Source of the DNA: an uncultured Azonexus sp.
GTDB taxonomy: Bacteria > Pseudomonadota > Gammaproteobacteria > Burkholderiales > Rhodocyclaceae
Length of the DNA: 35,660 nt
Reading direction: 5' to 3'
Assembly: GCA_937983545.1 (NCBI GenBank)
Contig: CALJZP010000017.1
Location: 1-35,660, forward strand
In this document: piece by piece, positions 14,871 through 22,982 of the stretch
Numbering within the stretch: position 1 is the stretch's first letter
Layout of the letters: every line of letters begins with the position of its first letter
Notes under the pieces: generated by a model
Told to the model about the DNA's origin: nothing
What the model saw: only the letters and a program-made list of their open reading frames with translations
Databases searched by the model: none
Program-made: the position numbers and the translations under genes

Positions 14871-15761
14871 ATGAACTGGAACGCGCTGAAGGAAAAGCTC
14901 GATCTCTACGAGCGTCTGATGCGGCTCGACAAGCCGATCGGCATCATGCTGTTGCTGTGGCCCACTCTGTGGGCGCTGTGGCTGTCCTCGCACGGACAGC
15001 CGGACTGGGTCGTGGTCTGGATATTCGTGCTCGGCACCGTGCTGATGCGTTCGGCGGGATGCGTCATCAACGACTACGCCGATCGCGATTTCGACAAGCA
15101 CGTGGAGCGCACGAAGGAGCGCCCGCTGACGGCCGGCAAGGTGACGACGAAGGAGGCCTTGATCCTGTTCGCCGCCCTGTCGCTGGTCGCCTTCGGGCTC
15201 GTGCTGCTGCTCGGCAAGCCTCTGGTCATCGCCCTGTCGGTACCGGCGGTTTTTCTCGCCGCCAGCTATCCCTTTACCAAGCGTTTCTTCGCCATCCCCC
15301 AGGCTTATCTCGGCATTGCCTTCGGCTTCGGCATCCCGATGGCCTACGCCGCACATACCGGCGGCGTGCCGCTCGAAGCCTGGCTGTTGCTGCTCGCCAA
15401 CGTCTTCTGGGCGGTGGCCTACGACACCGAGTACGCCATGGTCGACCGCGACGACGACCTGAAGATCGGCATCAAGACGTCGGCCATCACCTTCGGCCGC
15501 TTTGACGTGGCGGCGGTGATGGCGTGTTACGCCGTCACCCTGATCATTATCGGCTGGATCGGTTTCGGACTGCGGCTCGGCTGGGCCTTCTACACCGGTC
15601 TGGCGGTGGCGGCCGGCATCATGGCCGTGCATTACACCTGGATCAAGGGCCGCGAACGCATGCCGTGCTTCAGGGCCTTTCTGCATAACAACTGGGTTGG
15701 CGCCAGCATCTTTGTCGGCATCGTCGTCGACTTTCTGCTGGCCGGACGGAGTTTCGGATGA
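14871..15761 (+). CDS. ubiA: 4-hydroxybenzoate octaprenyltransferase
   Basis: A 296-aa membrane prenyltransferase that attaches the polyprenyl tail to 4-hydroxybenzoate in ubiquinone synthesis. The first Asp-rich motif is [21 protein letters not shown] and the second [20 protein letters not shown], both needed for Mg-diphosphate binding. Eight or so hydrophobic segments fill the rest. Length matches E. coli UbiA (290 aa). Its stop overlaps the ubiD start (ATGA at 15758-15761), so the two ubiquinone genes are coupled. Confidence 0.97.
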   Translation: MNWNALKEKLDLYERLMRLDKPIGIMLLLWPTLWALWLSSHGQPDWVVVWIFVLGTVLMRSAGCVINDYADRDFDKHVERTKERPLTAGKVTTKEALILFAALSLVAFGLVLLLGKPLVIALSVPAVFLAASYPFTKRFFAIPQAYLGIAFGFGIPMAYAAHTGGVPLEAWLLLLANVFWAVAYDTEYAMVDRDDDLKIGIKTSAITFGRFDVAAVMACYAVTLIIIGWIGFGLRLGWAFYTGLAVAAGIMAVHYTWIKGRERMPCFRAFLHNNWVGASIFVGIVVDFLLAGRSFG

Positions 15762-17233
15762 AATACCACGATCTGCGCGATTTCATGTCGCAACTGGAAA
15801 AGACTGGCGAACTCAAGCGCATTGCCCACCCGGTCGATACCCATCTGGAAATGACCGAGATCGGCGACCGCGTGTTGCGTGCCGGCGGCCCGGCGCTGCT
15901 GTTTGAAAACCCGACGACCGGTGGCCGTAAGCACGACATTCCGGTGCTCGCCAACCTGTTCGGCACACCGCAGCGCGTGGCGCTGGGCATGGGCGAGGAA
16001 TCGGTGCTGGCGCTGCGCGAGGTCGGCAAGCTGCTGGCCTACCTCAAGGAACCGGAGCCGCCCAAGGGCCTGAAGGACGCGTGGGACAAGCTGCCCATCC
16101 TCAAGCAGGTACTCAACATGGCGCCGAAGAAGGTGTCGAACGCGCCGTGTCAGGAAGTGGTGTGGGAGGGCAAGGACGTCGACCTGTCGCGCCTGCCCAT
16201 CCAGCACTGCTGGCCGGGCGACATCGCGCCGCTGATCACCTGGGGGCTGGTCGTTACGCGCGGCCCGAACAAGAATCGCCAGAACCTTGGCATCTATCGC
16301 CAGCAGGTATTGGGGCCGAACAAGGTCATCATGCGCTGGCTGGCGCATCGCGGTGGCGCGCTCGATTTCCGCGACCACCAGTTGGCCAATCCCGGGCAAC
16401 CCTTCCCGGTGGCGGTGGTGCTCGGTTGCGATCCGGCGACCATCCTTGGCGCCGTGACCCCGGTACCCGACTCGCTGTCCGAGTACCAGTTCGCCGGCCT
16501 CCTGCGCGGTGGCAAGACGGAACTCACGCAGTGTCTCGGCTCGACGCTGCAGGTGCCAGCCTCGGCTGAGATCGTCCTCGAAGGGGTGATCCATCCCGGC
16601 GAAATGGCGCTCGAAGGCCCCTACGGCGACCACACCGGCTACTACAACGAGCAGGCCGAGTTTCCGGTGTTCACCATCGAGCGCATCACCCTGCGCAAGA
16701 ACCCGATCTACCACAGCACCTACACCGGCAAGCCGCCCGATGAACCCGCCGTGCTGGGCGTGGCGCTCAACGAGGTCTTCGTGCCGCTGTTGCAGAAGCA
16801 GTATCCGGAAATCGTCGATTTCTACCTGCCGCCCGAGGGCTGCTCGTACCGGATGGCCATCGTGTCGATCAAGAAGCAGTACCCCGGCCACGCCAAGCGC
16901 ATCATGTTCGGCATCTGGAGCTTTCTGCGCCAGTTCATGTACACCAAGACCATCATCGTGGTGGACGACGACATCGACATCCGCGACTGGAAGGAAGTGG
17001 TGTGGGCGATGACGACGCGCATGGATGCAACGCGCGACACGACGCTGGTCGATAACACGCCGATCGACTACCTCGACTTCGCCTCGCCGGTGGCCGGCCT
17101 CGGTTCCAAGATGGGGCTGGATGCCACCAACAAGTGGCCGGGCGAAACGAATCGCGAATGGGGGCGGCCCATCGTCATGGACGACGGTATCAAGAAGCGG
17201 GTTGATGCGATGTGGCAGGAACTAGGTCTTTAG
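15758..17233 (+). CDS. ubiD: 3-octaprenyl-4-hydroxybenzoate carboxy-lyase (prenylated-FMN decarboxylase)
   Basis: A 491-aa protein (E. coli UbiD is 497 aa) that decarboxylates the UbiA product using prenylated FMN. It opens with the family start [22 protein letters not shown]. The central [12 protein letters not shown] and the [24 protein letters not shown] stretch are strongly conserved in UbiD. It ends with [19 protein letters not shown], also typical. The start overlaps ubiA. The prFMN synthase gene ubiX is not in the window. Confidence 0.97.
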   Translation: MKYHDLRDFMSQLEKTGELKRIAHPVDTHLEMTEIGDRVLRAGGPALLFENPTTGGRKHDIPVLANLFGTPQRVALGMGEESVLALREVGKLLAYLKEPEPPKGLKDAWDKLPILKQVLNMAPKKVSNAPCQEVVWEGKDVDLSRLPIQHCWPGDIAPLITWGLVVTRGPNKNRQNLGIYRQQVLGPNKVIMRWLAHRGGALDFRDHQLANPGQPFPVAVVLGCDPATILGAVTPVPDSLSEYQFAGLLRGGKTELTQCLGSTLQVPASAEIVLEGVIHPGEMALEGPYGDHTGYYNEQAEFPVFTIERITLRKNPIYHSTYTGKPPDEPAVLGVALNEVFVPLLQKQYPEIVDFYLPPEGCSYRMAIVSIKKQYPGHAKRIMFGIWSFLRQFMYTKTIIVVDDDIDIRDWKEVVWAMTTRMDATRDTTLVDNTPIDYLDFASPVAGLGSKMGLDATNKWPGETNREWGRPIVMDDGIKKRVDAMWQELGL

Positions 17234-17269
17234 GACGAATTGACCCGCGGCGCGGTCGTTTGAGAGAAT

Positions 17270-17450
17270 CCGCCCTCCTGTTGGAATCGACATACGGAAC
17301 ACGGTGCGAATCCGTGGCGGGCCCGCCGCTGTAACCGGGGACGAACACTGCACGGTCGCCAGACCGGCCACTTGCGAGGCTCACCTCGCGGGGAAGGCGC
17401 AGCGCTTCGGCTGATCCGGAAGCCAGAAGACGATTCGATTCCTGACTGGA
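17270..17450 (+). ncRNA. Cobalamin (B12) riboswitch
   Basis: The core is clear: ACGGTGCGAATCCGTGGC (from about 17301), GGGCCCGCCGCTGTAACCGG, GGGACGAAC, then GGCCACTTGCG with GGGAAGGCGC, and the closing GATCCGGAAGCCAGAAGAC (the B12 box, to about 17431). It sits after ubiD and directly before a strong terminator (17461-17517), in front of the peptide/radical SAM genes. Binding of adenosylcobalamin should favour termination, so the genes downstream are expected to be expressed when B12 is scarce. The limits are approximate. Confidence 0.93.
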
Positions 17451-17460
17451 GCCAAGGCAA

Positions 17461-17517
17461 GGGCTCCGGCTGATGGCATGCAAGCAGCGTGCACTCAGCC
17501 GGGGCCCTTTTTGTTTT
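17461..17517 (+). terminator. Intrinsic terminator of the B12 riboswitch
   Basis: GGGCTCCGGCTGA (17461-17473) pairs with TCAGCCGGGGCCC (17495-17507) as a 13-bp stem with one G-T pair, followed by TTTTTGTTTTT. Its place right after the aptamer and before the ribosome binding site of the peptide gene marks it as the expression platform. Confidence 0.88.
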
Positions 17518-17538
17518 TGTCTTCCCGAGGAGTGGACA

Positions 17539-17706
17539 ATGTCCCAGATCGTTTCTCAAGTCGCATCCAGCGCCGTTGGCGCCCCAGCCGGCGCAGCCCG
17601 GCCCGTACAAACCGCCGCCCCGACCATCGCCATCCGCAAGCGCTGCAACCCGGACGGTATCGGCCTCTCGCACTATGTGCTGATGGACCGGAAAGCGGCC
17701 AAATGA
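17539..17706 (+). CDS. cbpA: RiPP precursor peptide under B12 riboswitch control (CbpA-like)
   Basis: A 55-aa peptide from ATG 17539 with GAGGAG about nine bases upstream. The first 30 residues are a low-complexity Ala/Ser/Pro/Val leader. The C-terminal part RKRCNPDGIGLSHYVLMD is dense in modifiable residues (Cys36, Asn37, Asp39, His45, Tyr46) and is the probable core. Its stop overlaps the radical SAM start (ATGA). I recognise it as the modified-peptide precursor named CbpA, paired with CbpB, in which the pair lies behind a cobalamin riboswitch; this naming is from memory. The product and its function are, to my knowledge, unknown; a link to cobalt or cobalamin is inferred from the riboswitch. 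Confidence 0.78.
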   Translation: MSQIVSQVASSAVGAPAGAARPVQTAAPTIAIRKRCNPDGIGLSHYVLMDRKAAK

Positions 17707-19073
17707 CCGCGGCGATGCCCCTGGGGGCGCAGCACGCCCCGCATTTCCTGCCGGTGGACATCGGCCACGACACCTATGCTGCGCTGACTGACCCGGATAC
17801 CGCCTTCTGGGCGCTGGTTGACAAGCGCAAGCTTGGCGAAGGGCTCGACCCGGCGACGCGTGACGCTTATCGCGACAAGGCCGACGGGTTGCGCCAGGAG
17901 CTGCACACCCTGCGCTTCGGCCTGAAGCCTTCCGGCGTCTATTTGAACCCGACCGAACGCTGCAATCTCGACTGTACCTACTGCTACCTGCCCGATACCC
18001 AGCGCAGCGGCGGCAAGCACATGCCGGCCGGTACGTTGCTGACCTCGCTGGGCAAGCTGCGCGACTACTTCCGCTCGGTGATGCCCGAAGGACGCAAACC
18101 GCGCGCCATCTTCCACGGTGCCGAGCCGCTGATGAACCAGGCCGCCGTTTTCGCGGCAATCGAGGACTTTGGCGATGAGTTCGTGTTTGGCGTGCAGACC
18201 AACGGCACGCTGCTCGACGACGCGGCGCTCGATTTCCTGACCTCGCGAAACGTCAGCATCGGCTTATCGCTCGACGGCCCGGTGGCGGGCATCACCGACG
18301 CCACCCGGCGGACCTGGGGCGGCAGGAGCGTGCACGACAAGGTGCTGAGGGCCATGGAGAAGCTGCGCGGCTACGGCTCGTGGAGCGTCATCACGACATG
18401 CACGACGGAGAACCTGCCTTACCTGACGAACATGGTCGACCTGTTCCACGCGCACGAGGTGCCGACCTGCATGCTCAACACCGTGCGCTGCACCTTGCCC
18501 GGGGCGCGCGGCGTCAAGCCGGCCGACGGCGACATGGCAACGGCCTTCCTTGCCGCCCTCGACCGGACCCATGCGCTTTACCGGGAAACCGGCCGCAAGC
18601 TGATGGTGGCCAATTTCGCCAATGTCCTGATCGGTATTCTCGCCCCGACGGCGCGCCGGCTGATGTGCGATATCTCGCCCTGCGGCGGCGGCCGCGCCTT
18701 CTTCGCGCTGGCTGCCGACGGCAGCCTCTACCCGTGCAGCGAATTCATCGGCCTGCCGCGCTTCAACGGCGGCAACCTGCTGCTCGATGGCGTCGAGGCG
18801 GCACTCGCTTCGCCGGCCTTCCGGACGGTGACGACGCGCGACGTGGACAAGTTCAGCCCCTGCGGCGATTGCGCGATCCGCCACTTCTGCGGCTCGCCGT
18901 GCCCGGCCGAGGCTTTCGAGATGAACGGCGGCATGGAGCGGGTAGGCGCCTTCTGCGATTTTTACAAGGAGCAGGTCAACTACGCCCTGCGCCTGATCGC
19001 CGACGGCAAGGCGGACGACTACCTGTGGGACGGCTGGGACGAGGGAACGGAAAGCGTTTTTGCGATGAGTTGA
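17703..19073 (+). CDS. cbpB: Peptide-modifying radical SAM/SPASM enzyme (CbpB-like)
   Basis: A 456-aa protein from ATG 17703. The radical SAM cluster motif ERCNLDCTYCY supplies Cys87, Cys91 and Cys94, and the SAM-binding FHGAEPLMN follows. The C-terminal SPASM domain has a run of cysteines: MCDISPCGGG, DGSLYPCSEF, SPCGDCAIRHFCGSPCP and GAFCDFY, enough for two further 4Fe-4S clusters. Such enzymes make thioether or C-C crosslinks in peptide precursors (family knowledge). The coupled upstream 55-aa peptide is the obvious substrate. An upstream in-frame extension to 17478 covers the peptide gene in another frame and is rejected. No protease or exporter gene is adjacent. Confidence 0.93.
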   Translation: MTAAMPLGAQHAPHFLPVDIGHDTYAALTDPDTAFWALVDKRKLGEGLDPATRDAYRDKADGLRQELHTLRFGLKPSGVYLNPTERCNLDCTYCYLPDTQRSGGKHMPAGTLLTSLGKLRDYFRSVMPEGRKPRAIFHGAEPLMNQAAVFAAIEDFGDEFVFGVQTNGTLLDDAALDFLTSRNVSIGLSLDGPVAGITDATRRTWGGRSVHDKVLRAMEKLRGYGSWSVITTCTTENLPYLTNMVDLFHAHEVPTCMLNTVRCTLPGARGVKPADGDMATAFLAALDRTHALYRETGRKLMVANFANVLIGILAPTARRLMCDISPCGGGRAFFALAADGSLYPCSEFIGLPRFNGGNLLLDGVEAALASPAFRTVTTRDVDKFSPCGDCAIRHFCGSPCPAEAFEMNGGMERVGAFCDFYKEQVNYALRLIADGKADDYLWDGWDEGTESVFAMS

Positions 19074-19099
19074 GTTGTGTCGGGCGAGCGCTTTAATAT
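19070..19099 (+). promoter_or_regulatory. Possible promoter of the GNAT gene
   Basis: TTGAGT (19070-19075) and TAATAT (19094-19099) are 18 bp apart, about 35 bases before the GNAT start. If used, the GNAT gene is not strictly dependent on the B12-controlled transcript. Confidence 0.35.
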
Positions 19100-19132
19100 G
19101 GTGCCCTCCCGCCGCTCACAGGTCTCGCCCGC

Positions 19133-19636
19133 ATGCCATCCCGTCTTGTCGTCACCGCCGTCGATCTGAACGATCCGCTTCACGCCGGGGCCTTTCTGGA
19201 TTTGCTCGATCACTACGCCCGTGATCCGATGGGCGGCGGCGACGGCCTCCCGGACTATGCCAAGCTCCATCTGGTCGGCACCCTGAAGGAGGTGCCTGGC
19301 TATCATGGCGCGTTGGCCTGGCTCGACGGCCAGGCGGTTGGCCTGATCGACTGTTTTGCCGGTTTTTCCACCTTCGCGGCCAGGCCCCTGCTCAATGTTC
19401 ACGACCTGGTCGTGCTCGCCGCCCATCGCGGTTGCGGCATCGGCCAGGCGCTGCTGGCCTGGGCCGAAGCGCGCGCCCGGGAACTCGGCTGCTGCAAACT
19501 GACGCTGGAAGTCCTTTCCAGCAACACGCGGGCGATGGCTTCCTATCGGCAGGCCGGTTTCGCACCCTATGTACTCGATCCGGCAGCCGGCCATGCGCTG
19601 CTCATGCAGAAATATCTTCCGGAGGAAACGGCATGA
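19133..19636 (+). CDS. GNAT-family N-acetyltransferase
   Basis: A 167-aa protein. The acetyl-CoA loop is LVVLAAHRGCGIGQALLAWAE (about 100-118, R-G-x-G-I-G/A pattern), followed by LTLEVLSSNTRAMASYRQAGF, the usual end of the fold. It lies 59 bp behind the radical SAM gene on the same strand, so it might act on the same pathway, but the substrate is not readable. No clear ribosome binding site precedes ATG 19133. Its stop overlaps the next gene in ATGA. Confidence 0.88.
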   Translation: MPSRLVVTAVDLNDPLHAGAFLDLLDHYARDPMGGGDGLPDYAKLHLVGTLKEVPGYHGALAWLDGQAVGLIDCFAGFSTFAARPLLNVHDLVVLAAHRGCGIGQALLAWAEARARELGCCKLTLEVLSSNTRAMASYRQAGFAPYVLDPAAGHALLMQKYLPEETA

Positions 19637-20037
19637 ACGAACCTGTCCCGTCGCCCGACCTGCAAGGCGTTCGCCCGTCGCTGCTGCAACTGACGCACGT
19701 CATCTACGGCTTGCATGCCGTGGCCGTGCTCATCGGCGTCACCTCGTCGGCCACGGTGGCCGGCGGTTTTGTCTTCGGTCTGCCGTCGCTGGTCGCCGTC
19801 TTTCTCAATTACCTGAAGCGTGGCGATGTGGCCGGAACCTGGCTGGAAAGCCATTTCGTCTGGCAGATCCGCACTTTCTGGTTCACCCTGCTCTGGCTCG
19901 TGGTGTATGGCTTGCTGATCGTCACCATCATCGGCATACCCATTGCCTGGATCCTGATCGTCCTCCTCGGCCTGTGGGTCGGATACCGCGTCCTGCGCGG
20001 CTGGCTGGCGCTGACGGGCGTCAGGCCGGTCGCTTGA
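19633..20037 (+). CDS. Small membrane protein, DUF4870-like
   Basis: A 134-aa protein with three to four hydrophobic segments (LTHVIYGLHAVAVLIGV, VFGLPSLVAVFLNYL, the strong FTLLWLVVYGLLIVTIIGIP and AWILIVLLGLWVGYRVL). The -SHFVWQIRTFW- motif between them is typical of DUF4870/inner-membrane proteins of unknown role. ATG 19633 overlaps the GNAT stop, so the two are coupled. It is convergent with the YitT gene 48 bp away. Confidence 0.82.
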   Translation: MNEPVPSPDLQGVRPSLLQLTHVIYGLHAVAVLIGVTSSATVAGGFVFGLPSLVAVFLNYLKRGDVAGTWLESHFVWQIRTFWFTLLWLVVYGLLIVTIIGIPIAWILIVLLGLWVGYRVLRGWLALTGVRPVA

Positions 20038-20085
20038 CCGGGGTTTCGCCGGCCTGGCGATGCGCGACGGCGCGCCGCCGGGGAC

Positions 20086-20694
20086 TCAGGTGCCCATGTA
20101 GCGGCCGGCCTTGTGATTGACGGCAATGACCAGGTTCAGGGCCAGTGCGCCGACAATCGACAGCCCGACGCTGAGCGGGTCGCGAATGAAGATGGCGGCA
20201 AGCAGGATGATGCAGTCGGCGGCCATTTGCAGCTTGCCGGCGCGCCAGCCACGGGTGTTCTGCAGGTGGATCACCAGAATGCCGAGGCCGCCCAGGCTGG
20301 CCTTGTGACGGATCAAAATGAGCAGGCTGATGCCGGCCAGAAAGCCACCCATGATGGCCGCAAACAGGCGGTTGAGGCCCTGCACCTGGATCAGGCCGGG
20401 CAATAGTTCGGTATAGAGCGCCAGCAGACCGACCGAGAGAAAGGTCTTGATCGTGAAAGCCTTGCCCATGGCGCGCAGGGCGAGGCCGTAGAAAGGCAGG
20501 TTGATGGCGATGAGCAGCGAGCCGATGGACCAGCCGCTCAGGTAGTGGGCCAGAAAGGCGATACCGACCGTCCCGCCGGTCAGCAGGCCGGCCTCGCGAA
20601 AAAGCATGACGGCGAAGGCGAAGATCAATGGTGCAACCAGAATGGCTTGTGCATCTTCGAAGAAATTGTGGTCGAGGCGCTTGGTGTGGGTCAT
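20086..20694 (-). CDS. YitT-family membrane protein
   Basis: A 202-aa protein with five or six membrane segments. GLLTGGTVGIAFLAHYLSGWSIG is the typical YitT first-domain stretch, and YTELLPGLIQVQGLNRLFAAIMGGFLAGISL follows. The C-terminal soluble part of longer YitT proteins is missing, as in the short proteobacterial form. Transport of an anionic solute has been suggested for the family but the substrate is unknown. Its ATG overlaps the stop of the 4Fe-4S gene upstream (ATGA), making it the last gene of the dacB operon. Confidence 0.87.
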   Translation of the reverse strand: MTHTKRLDHNFFEDAQAILVAPLIFAFAVMLFREAGLLTGGTVGIAFLAHYLSGWSIGSLLIAINLPFYGLALRAMGKAFTIKTFLSVGLLALYTELLPGLIQVQGLNRLFAAIMGGFLAGISLLILIRHKASLGGLGILVIHLQNTRGWRAGKLQMAADCIILLAAIFIRDPLSVGLSIVGALALNLVIAVNHKAGRYMGT

Positions 20695-21413
20695 TGCCGT
20701 TCGGGAGTCCGGGGTTCGGTCGCGTAATACTGCCGGATGACGGCCAGCGAGCGCCCATAGCTATGCCGGATCTGGGCCTCGTCATAGCGGTGCTCGCTGC
20801 CCGCCGGGCAGGCTTGCCGGGCCAGGCAGCCCATGGCGCAGGGCGAATCCGGAATCAGGCGGTGGTGGCTGCAGGCGGCGAGATCGAATTGTCCGCCCGC
20901 CAGCGCGTGGGCCGGGCAGGTGCTGATGCAAGGAGCGGGATGGCAGGTCGGGCACGGACTGTGTCCGACGTGGCGGGGCGAAGGGGCGAAATCGGTATCG
21001 GCGACGACGACGGCGCGGTAGGCATACCAACTACCCCATTCGGCATCGACCCCGATCATCAGCGGCGAGGGCTGATGCCAGCCGGCCAGCGCGCCCAGCG
21101 CCTGCAGGCCGATGGGACGCTCGCCGGGAAACAGGATGCGAAAGCGCCGCGCCGGCAGCTCGCGGGCAAACCATTGCCGGATGGTCCGGGTGCTGTAGTC
21201 GTCGATCGGGTCGCTGCCGGCCATGCCGCTTGCCTGGACGCCTTCCCACAGCCGCCGGCCGCCATGGCCGATCAGGATCAGCTGCCGTTCGCCGGCCTGG
21301 GCATCGAGTGCGGCGAGCACCGCCGCAGGCAGGCTGTCGAGATCGAATACGTGTTGCCGGTTCAGTCCCGCCTCGTCGAGGACGCCGCCAGGAAAGGCCG
21401 TTTCCCTATTCAT
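20691..21413 (-). CDS. 4Fe-4S ferredoxin-domain protein (epoxyqueuosine reductase-like region)
   Basis: A 240-aa cytoplasmic protein. The Cys-rich part PCPTCHPAPCISTCPAHAL (about 151-171), with C-x2-C-x4-C-x3-CP, and a second set CAMGCLARQACPAG are ferredoxin-like cluster ligands arranged as in QueG-like proteins. The N-terminal half (QLILIGHGGRRLWEG, GWHQPSPLMIGVDAEWGSWYAYRAVVVAD) resembles a shortened QueG-like scaffold. Queuosine reduction itself is not claimed, since the cobalamin-binding signature was not verified. Its start overlaps the dacB stop by 8 bases (ATGAATAG). Confidence 0.72.
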   Translation of the reverse strand: MNRETAFPGGVLDEAGLNRQHVFDLDSLPAAVLAALDAQAGERQLILIGHGGRRLWEGVQASGMAGSDPIDDYSTRTIRQWFARELPARRFRILFPGERPIGLQALGALAGWHQPSPLMIGVDAEWGSWYAYRAVVVADTDFAPSPRHVGHSPCPTCHPAPCISTCPAHALAGGQFDLAACSHHRLIPDSPCAMGCLARQACPAGSEHRYDEAQIRHSYGRSLAVIRQYYATEPRTPERQ

Positions 21414-22842
21414 TTTCCAGCAGCGGCGCCTTTTCGCCGAGGCGCCGCTGGGCCACCCAGTCGATCAGCGCGTCGATTGCCGCAGCACCTGCCTGGGCCT
21501 TGGGGTGGTTGATGAAAAACGTCACCGCGTAGCGTCGCCCCTGGGCATCCAGGGCGTAGCCGGCCGCCGTCTTGACGCCGTCCAGAGTGCCGGTCTTGAT
21601 GTGCGCCCGCCCGGTTGCCGTCGCCTCCTTCAGCCGCTTCTTCATGGTGCCATCGATGCCGACGATCGGCATGCTGGCGATGAATTCGGGCATGACGGGG
21701 TTTTTCCAGGCGTCCAGCAGCAGGCGGTTCATGCTGTCGGCACTGATGCGCTCGATGCGCGATAGCCCCGAGCCGTTGTCGAGGACCAGTTCGCCAAAGC
21801 GCAGGTTGCGTCCGGCCAGCCAGTCGGCGATCCGCTGTTTCGAACGTTCGGCGGTGGCCGGGCCATCGTTGCCCAGGCTCAGGAAAACCTGGCGGGCCAT
21901 GACGTTGTTGCTGTACTTGTTGATGTCGCGCACGGCATCGGCCAGTGGTGCCGATTCATGCTGGGTGAGGAGTTTGGCGCCGATCGGCACCGTACCTGCC
22001 CGCACCTGCCCGTGGATGCTGCCGCCCAGTTCCTTCCACAGGGCGCGGATCAGGCCGCCGGCCTGGGCGTCAGCCGGCAGCGGCGAGAGGTTGAGCGATT
22101 TTTCCCCGCACAGCGCGGCATAGCTGCCGGTGAATTCCAGGCGGTTTCCGTTGTTTTCGGGAATCAGGCGCACGCTGATCAGGTCTTTCCAGTTGCTGCC
22201 GCATTCGCCGTTGCCGGCCCGCAACTGGTTGTCGACGCGCAGTCCTTCGCTGGGTGTTTCCATCAACACGCGCGGCTTGCCGTTGTCGGGCAGGAGCGTG
22301 AAGCGCAGGGCCCGGAAGTTGAGCAGCAGGCCATCGGGGCCGACGTTGTACGGGCGCATCGGCTTGTCGTCGAAGGCGCCGGGGTCTATGGACGGCACGT
22401 TGAACGCGCTGCGGTCCAGCACGACGTCGCCGGCGATCTGCTGAATGCCGCGTACGCGCAGCTGGCGCAACAGGCTCCACAGATGTTCGATGGCGAAGCG
22501 CGGGTCGCCGCTGCCGCGGATGTAGACGTTGCCGTCGAGCACGCCCTCTTGCGGGGCGAACTCCGTCCAGACCGTGGTCTTCCAGGTATAGGCCGGGCCT
22601 AGCAGATCGAGCGCCGCATACGTGGTGACCAGCTTCATGACCGAAGCCGGATTCATGGGCTGGCTGGCGTTATGGGCGACCAGGGGCGTCGGGCCATCGA
22701 GCGGCTGGACCACGACGGCAACCTGCGCGGCAGGAATCTGGGCTGCTTTCAGCGATTTCAGCACGCCGGGCGGCAGGCCGCTGGCGCCAGCGGGGAGCGC
22801 AAGGCCGATCAGTGCGAACGCAAGGTAGAGCTTGGCAAACAT
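21406..22842 (-). CDS. dacB: D-alanyl-D-alanine carboxypeptidase/endopeptidase (PBP4 type)
   Basis: A 478-aa periplasmic peptidoglycan hydrolase from ATG 22842. The signal peptide is MFAKLYLAFALIGLALPAGA. The three penicillin-binding motifs are S-x-x-K at 67-70 (SVMK), S-x-N in KYSNNVMARQ, and KTG in HIKTGTLDGVKTAAGYA. Length matches E. coli DacB (477 aa). An in-frame ATG at 22923 would put 27 non-signal residues before the signal and is not preferred. It heads a three-gene leftward operon with the 4Fe-4S protein and YitT, all overlapping. Confidence 0.94.
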   Translation of the reverse strand: MFAKLYLAFALIGLALPAGASGLPPGVLKSLKAAQIPAAQVAVVVQPLDGPTPLVAHNASQPMNPASVMKLVTTYAALDLLGPAYTWKTTVWTEFAPQEGVLDGNVYIRGSGDPRFAIEHLWSLLRQLRVRGIQQIAGDVVLDRSAFNVPSIDPGAFDDKPMRPYNVGPDGLLLNFRALRFTLLPDNGKPRVLMETPSEGLRVDNQLRAGNGECGSNWKDLISVRLIPENNGNRLEFTGSYAALCGEKSLNLSPLPADAQAGGLIRALWKELGGSIHGQVRAGTVPIGAKLLTQHESAPLADAVRDINKYSNNVMARQVFLSLGNDGPATAERSKQRIADWLAGRNLRFGELVLDNGSGLSRIERISADSMNRLLLDAWKNPVMPEFIASMPIVGIDGTMKKRLKEATATGRAHIKTGTLDGVKTAAGYALDAQGRRYAVTFFINHPKAQAGAAAIDALIDWVAQRRLGEKAPLLENE

Positions 22843-22982
22843 CGAAGGAAACGGGGGGGCGACGGGAGGGGAAGCGTACCATCGGATAGCCTGCGCGGGC
22901 TGCCGGGAATAGGACTGTTGCATGCCTGAATTTGATGATATTGTAAATGTTGCTAATTTGTTTCGGCGCGTAGCCCTCCTTC

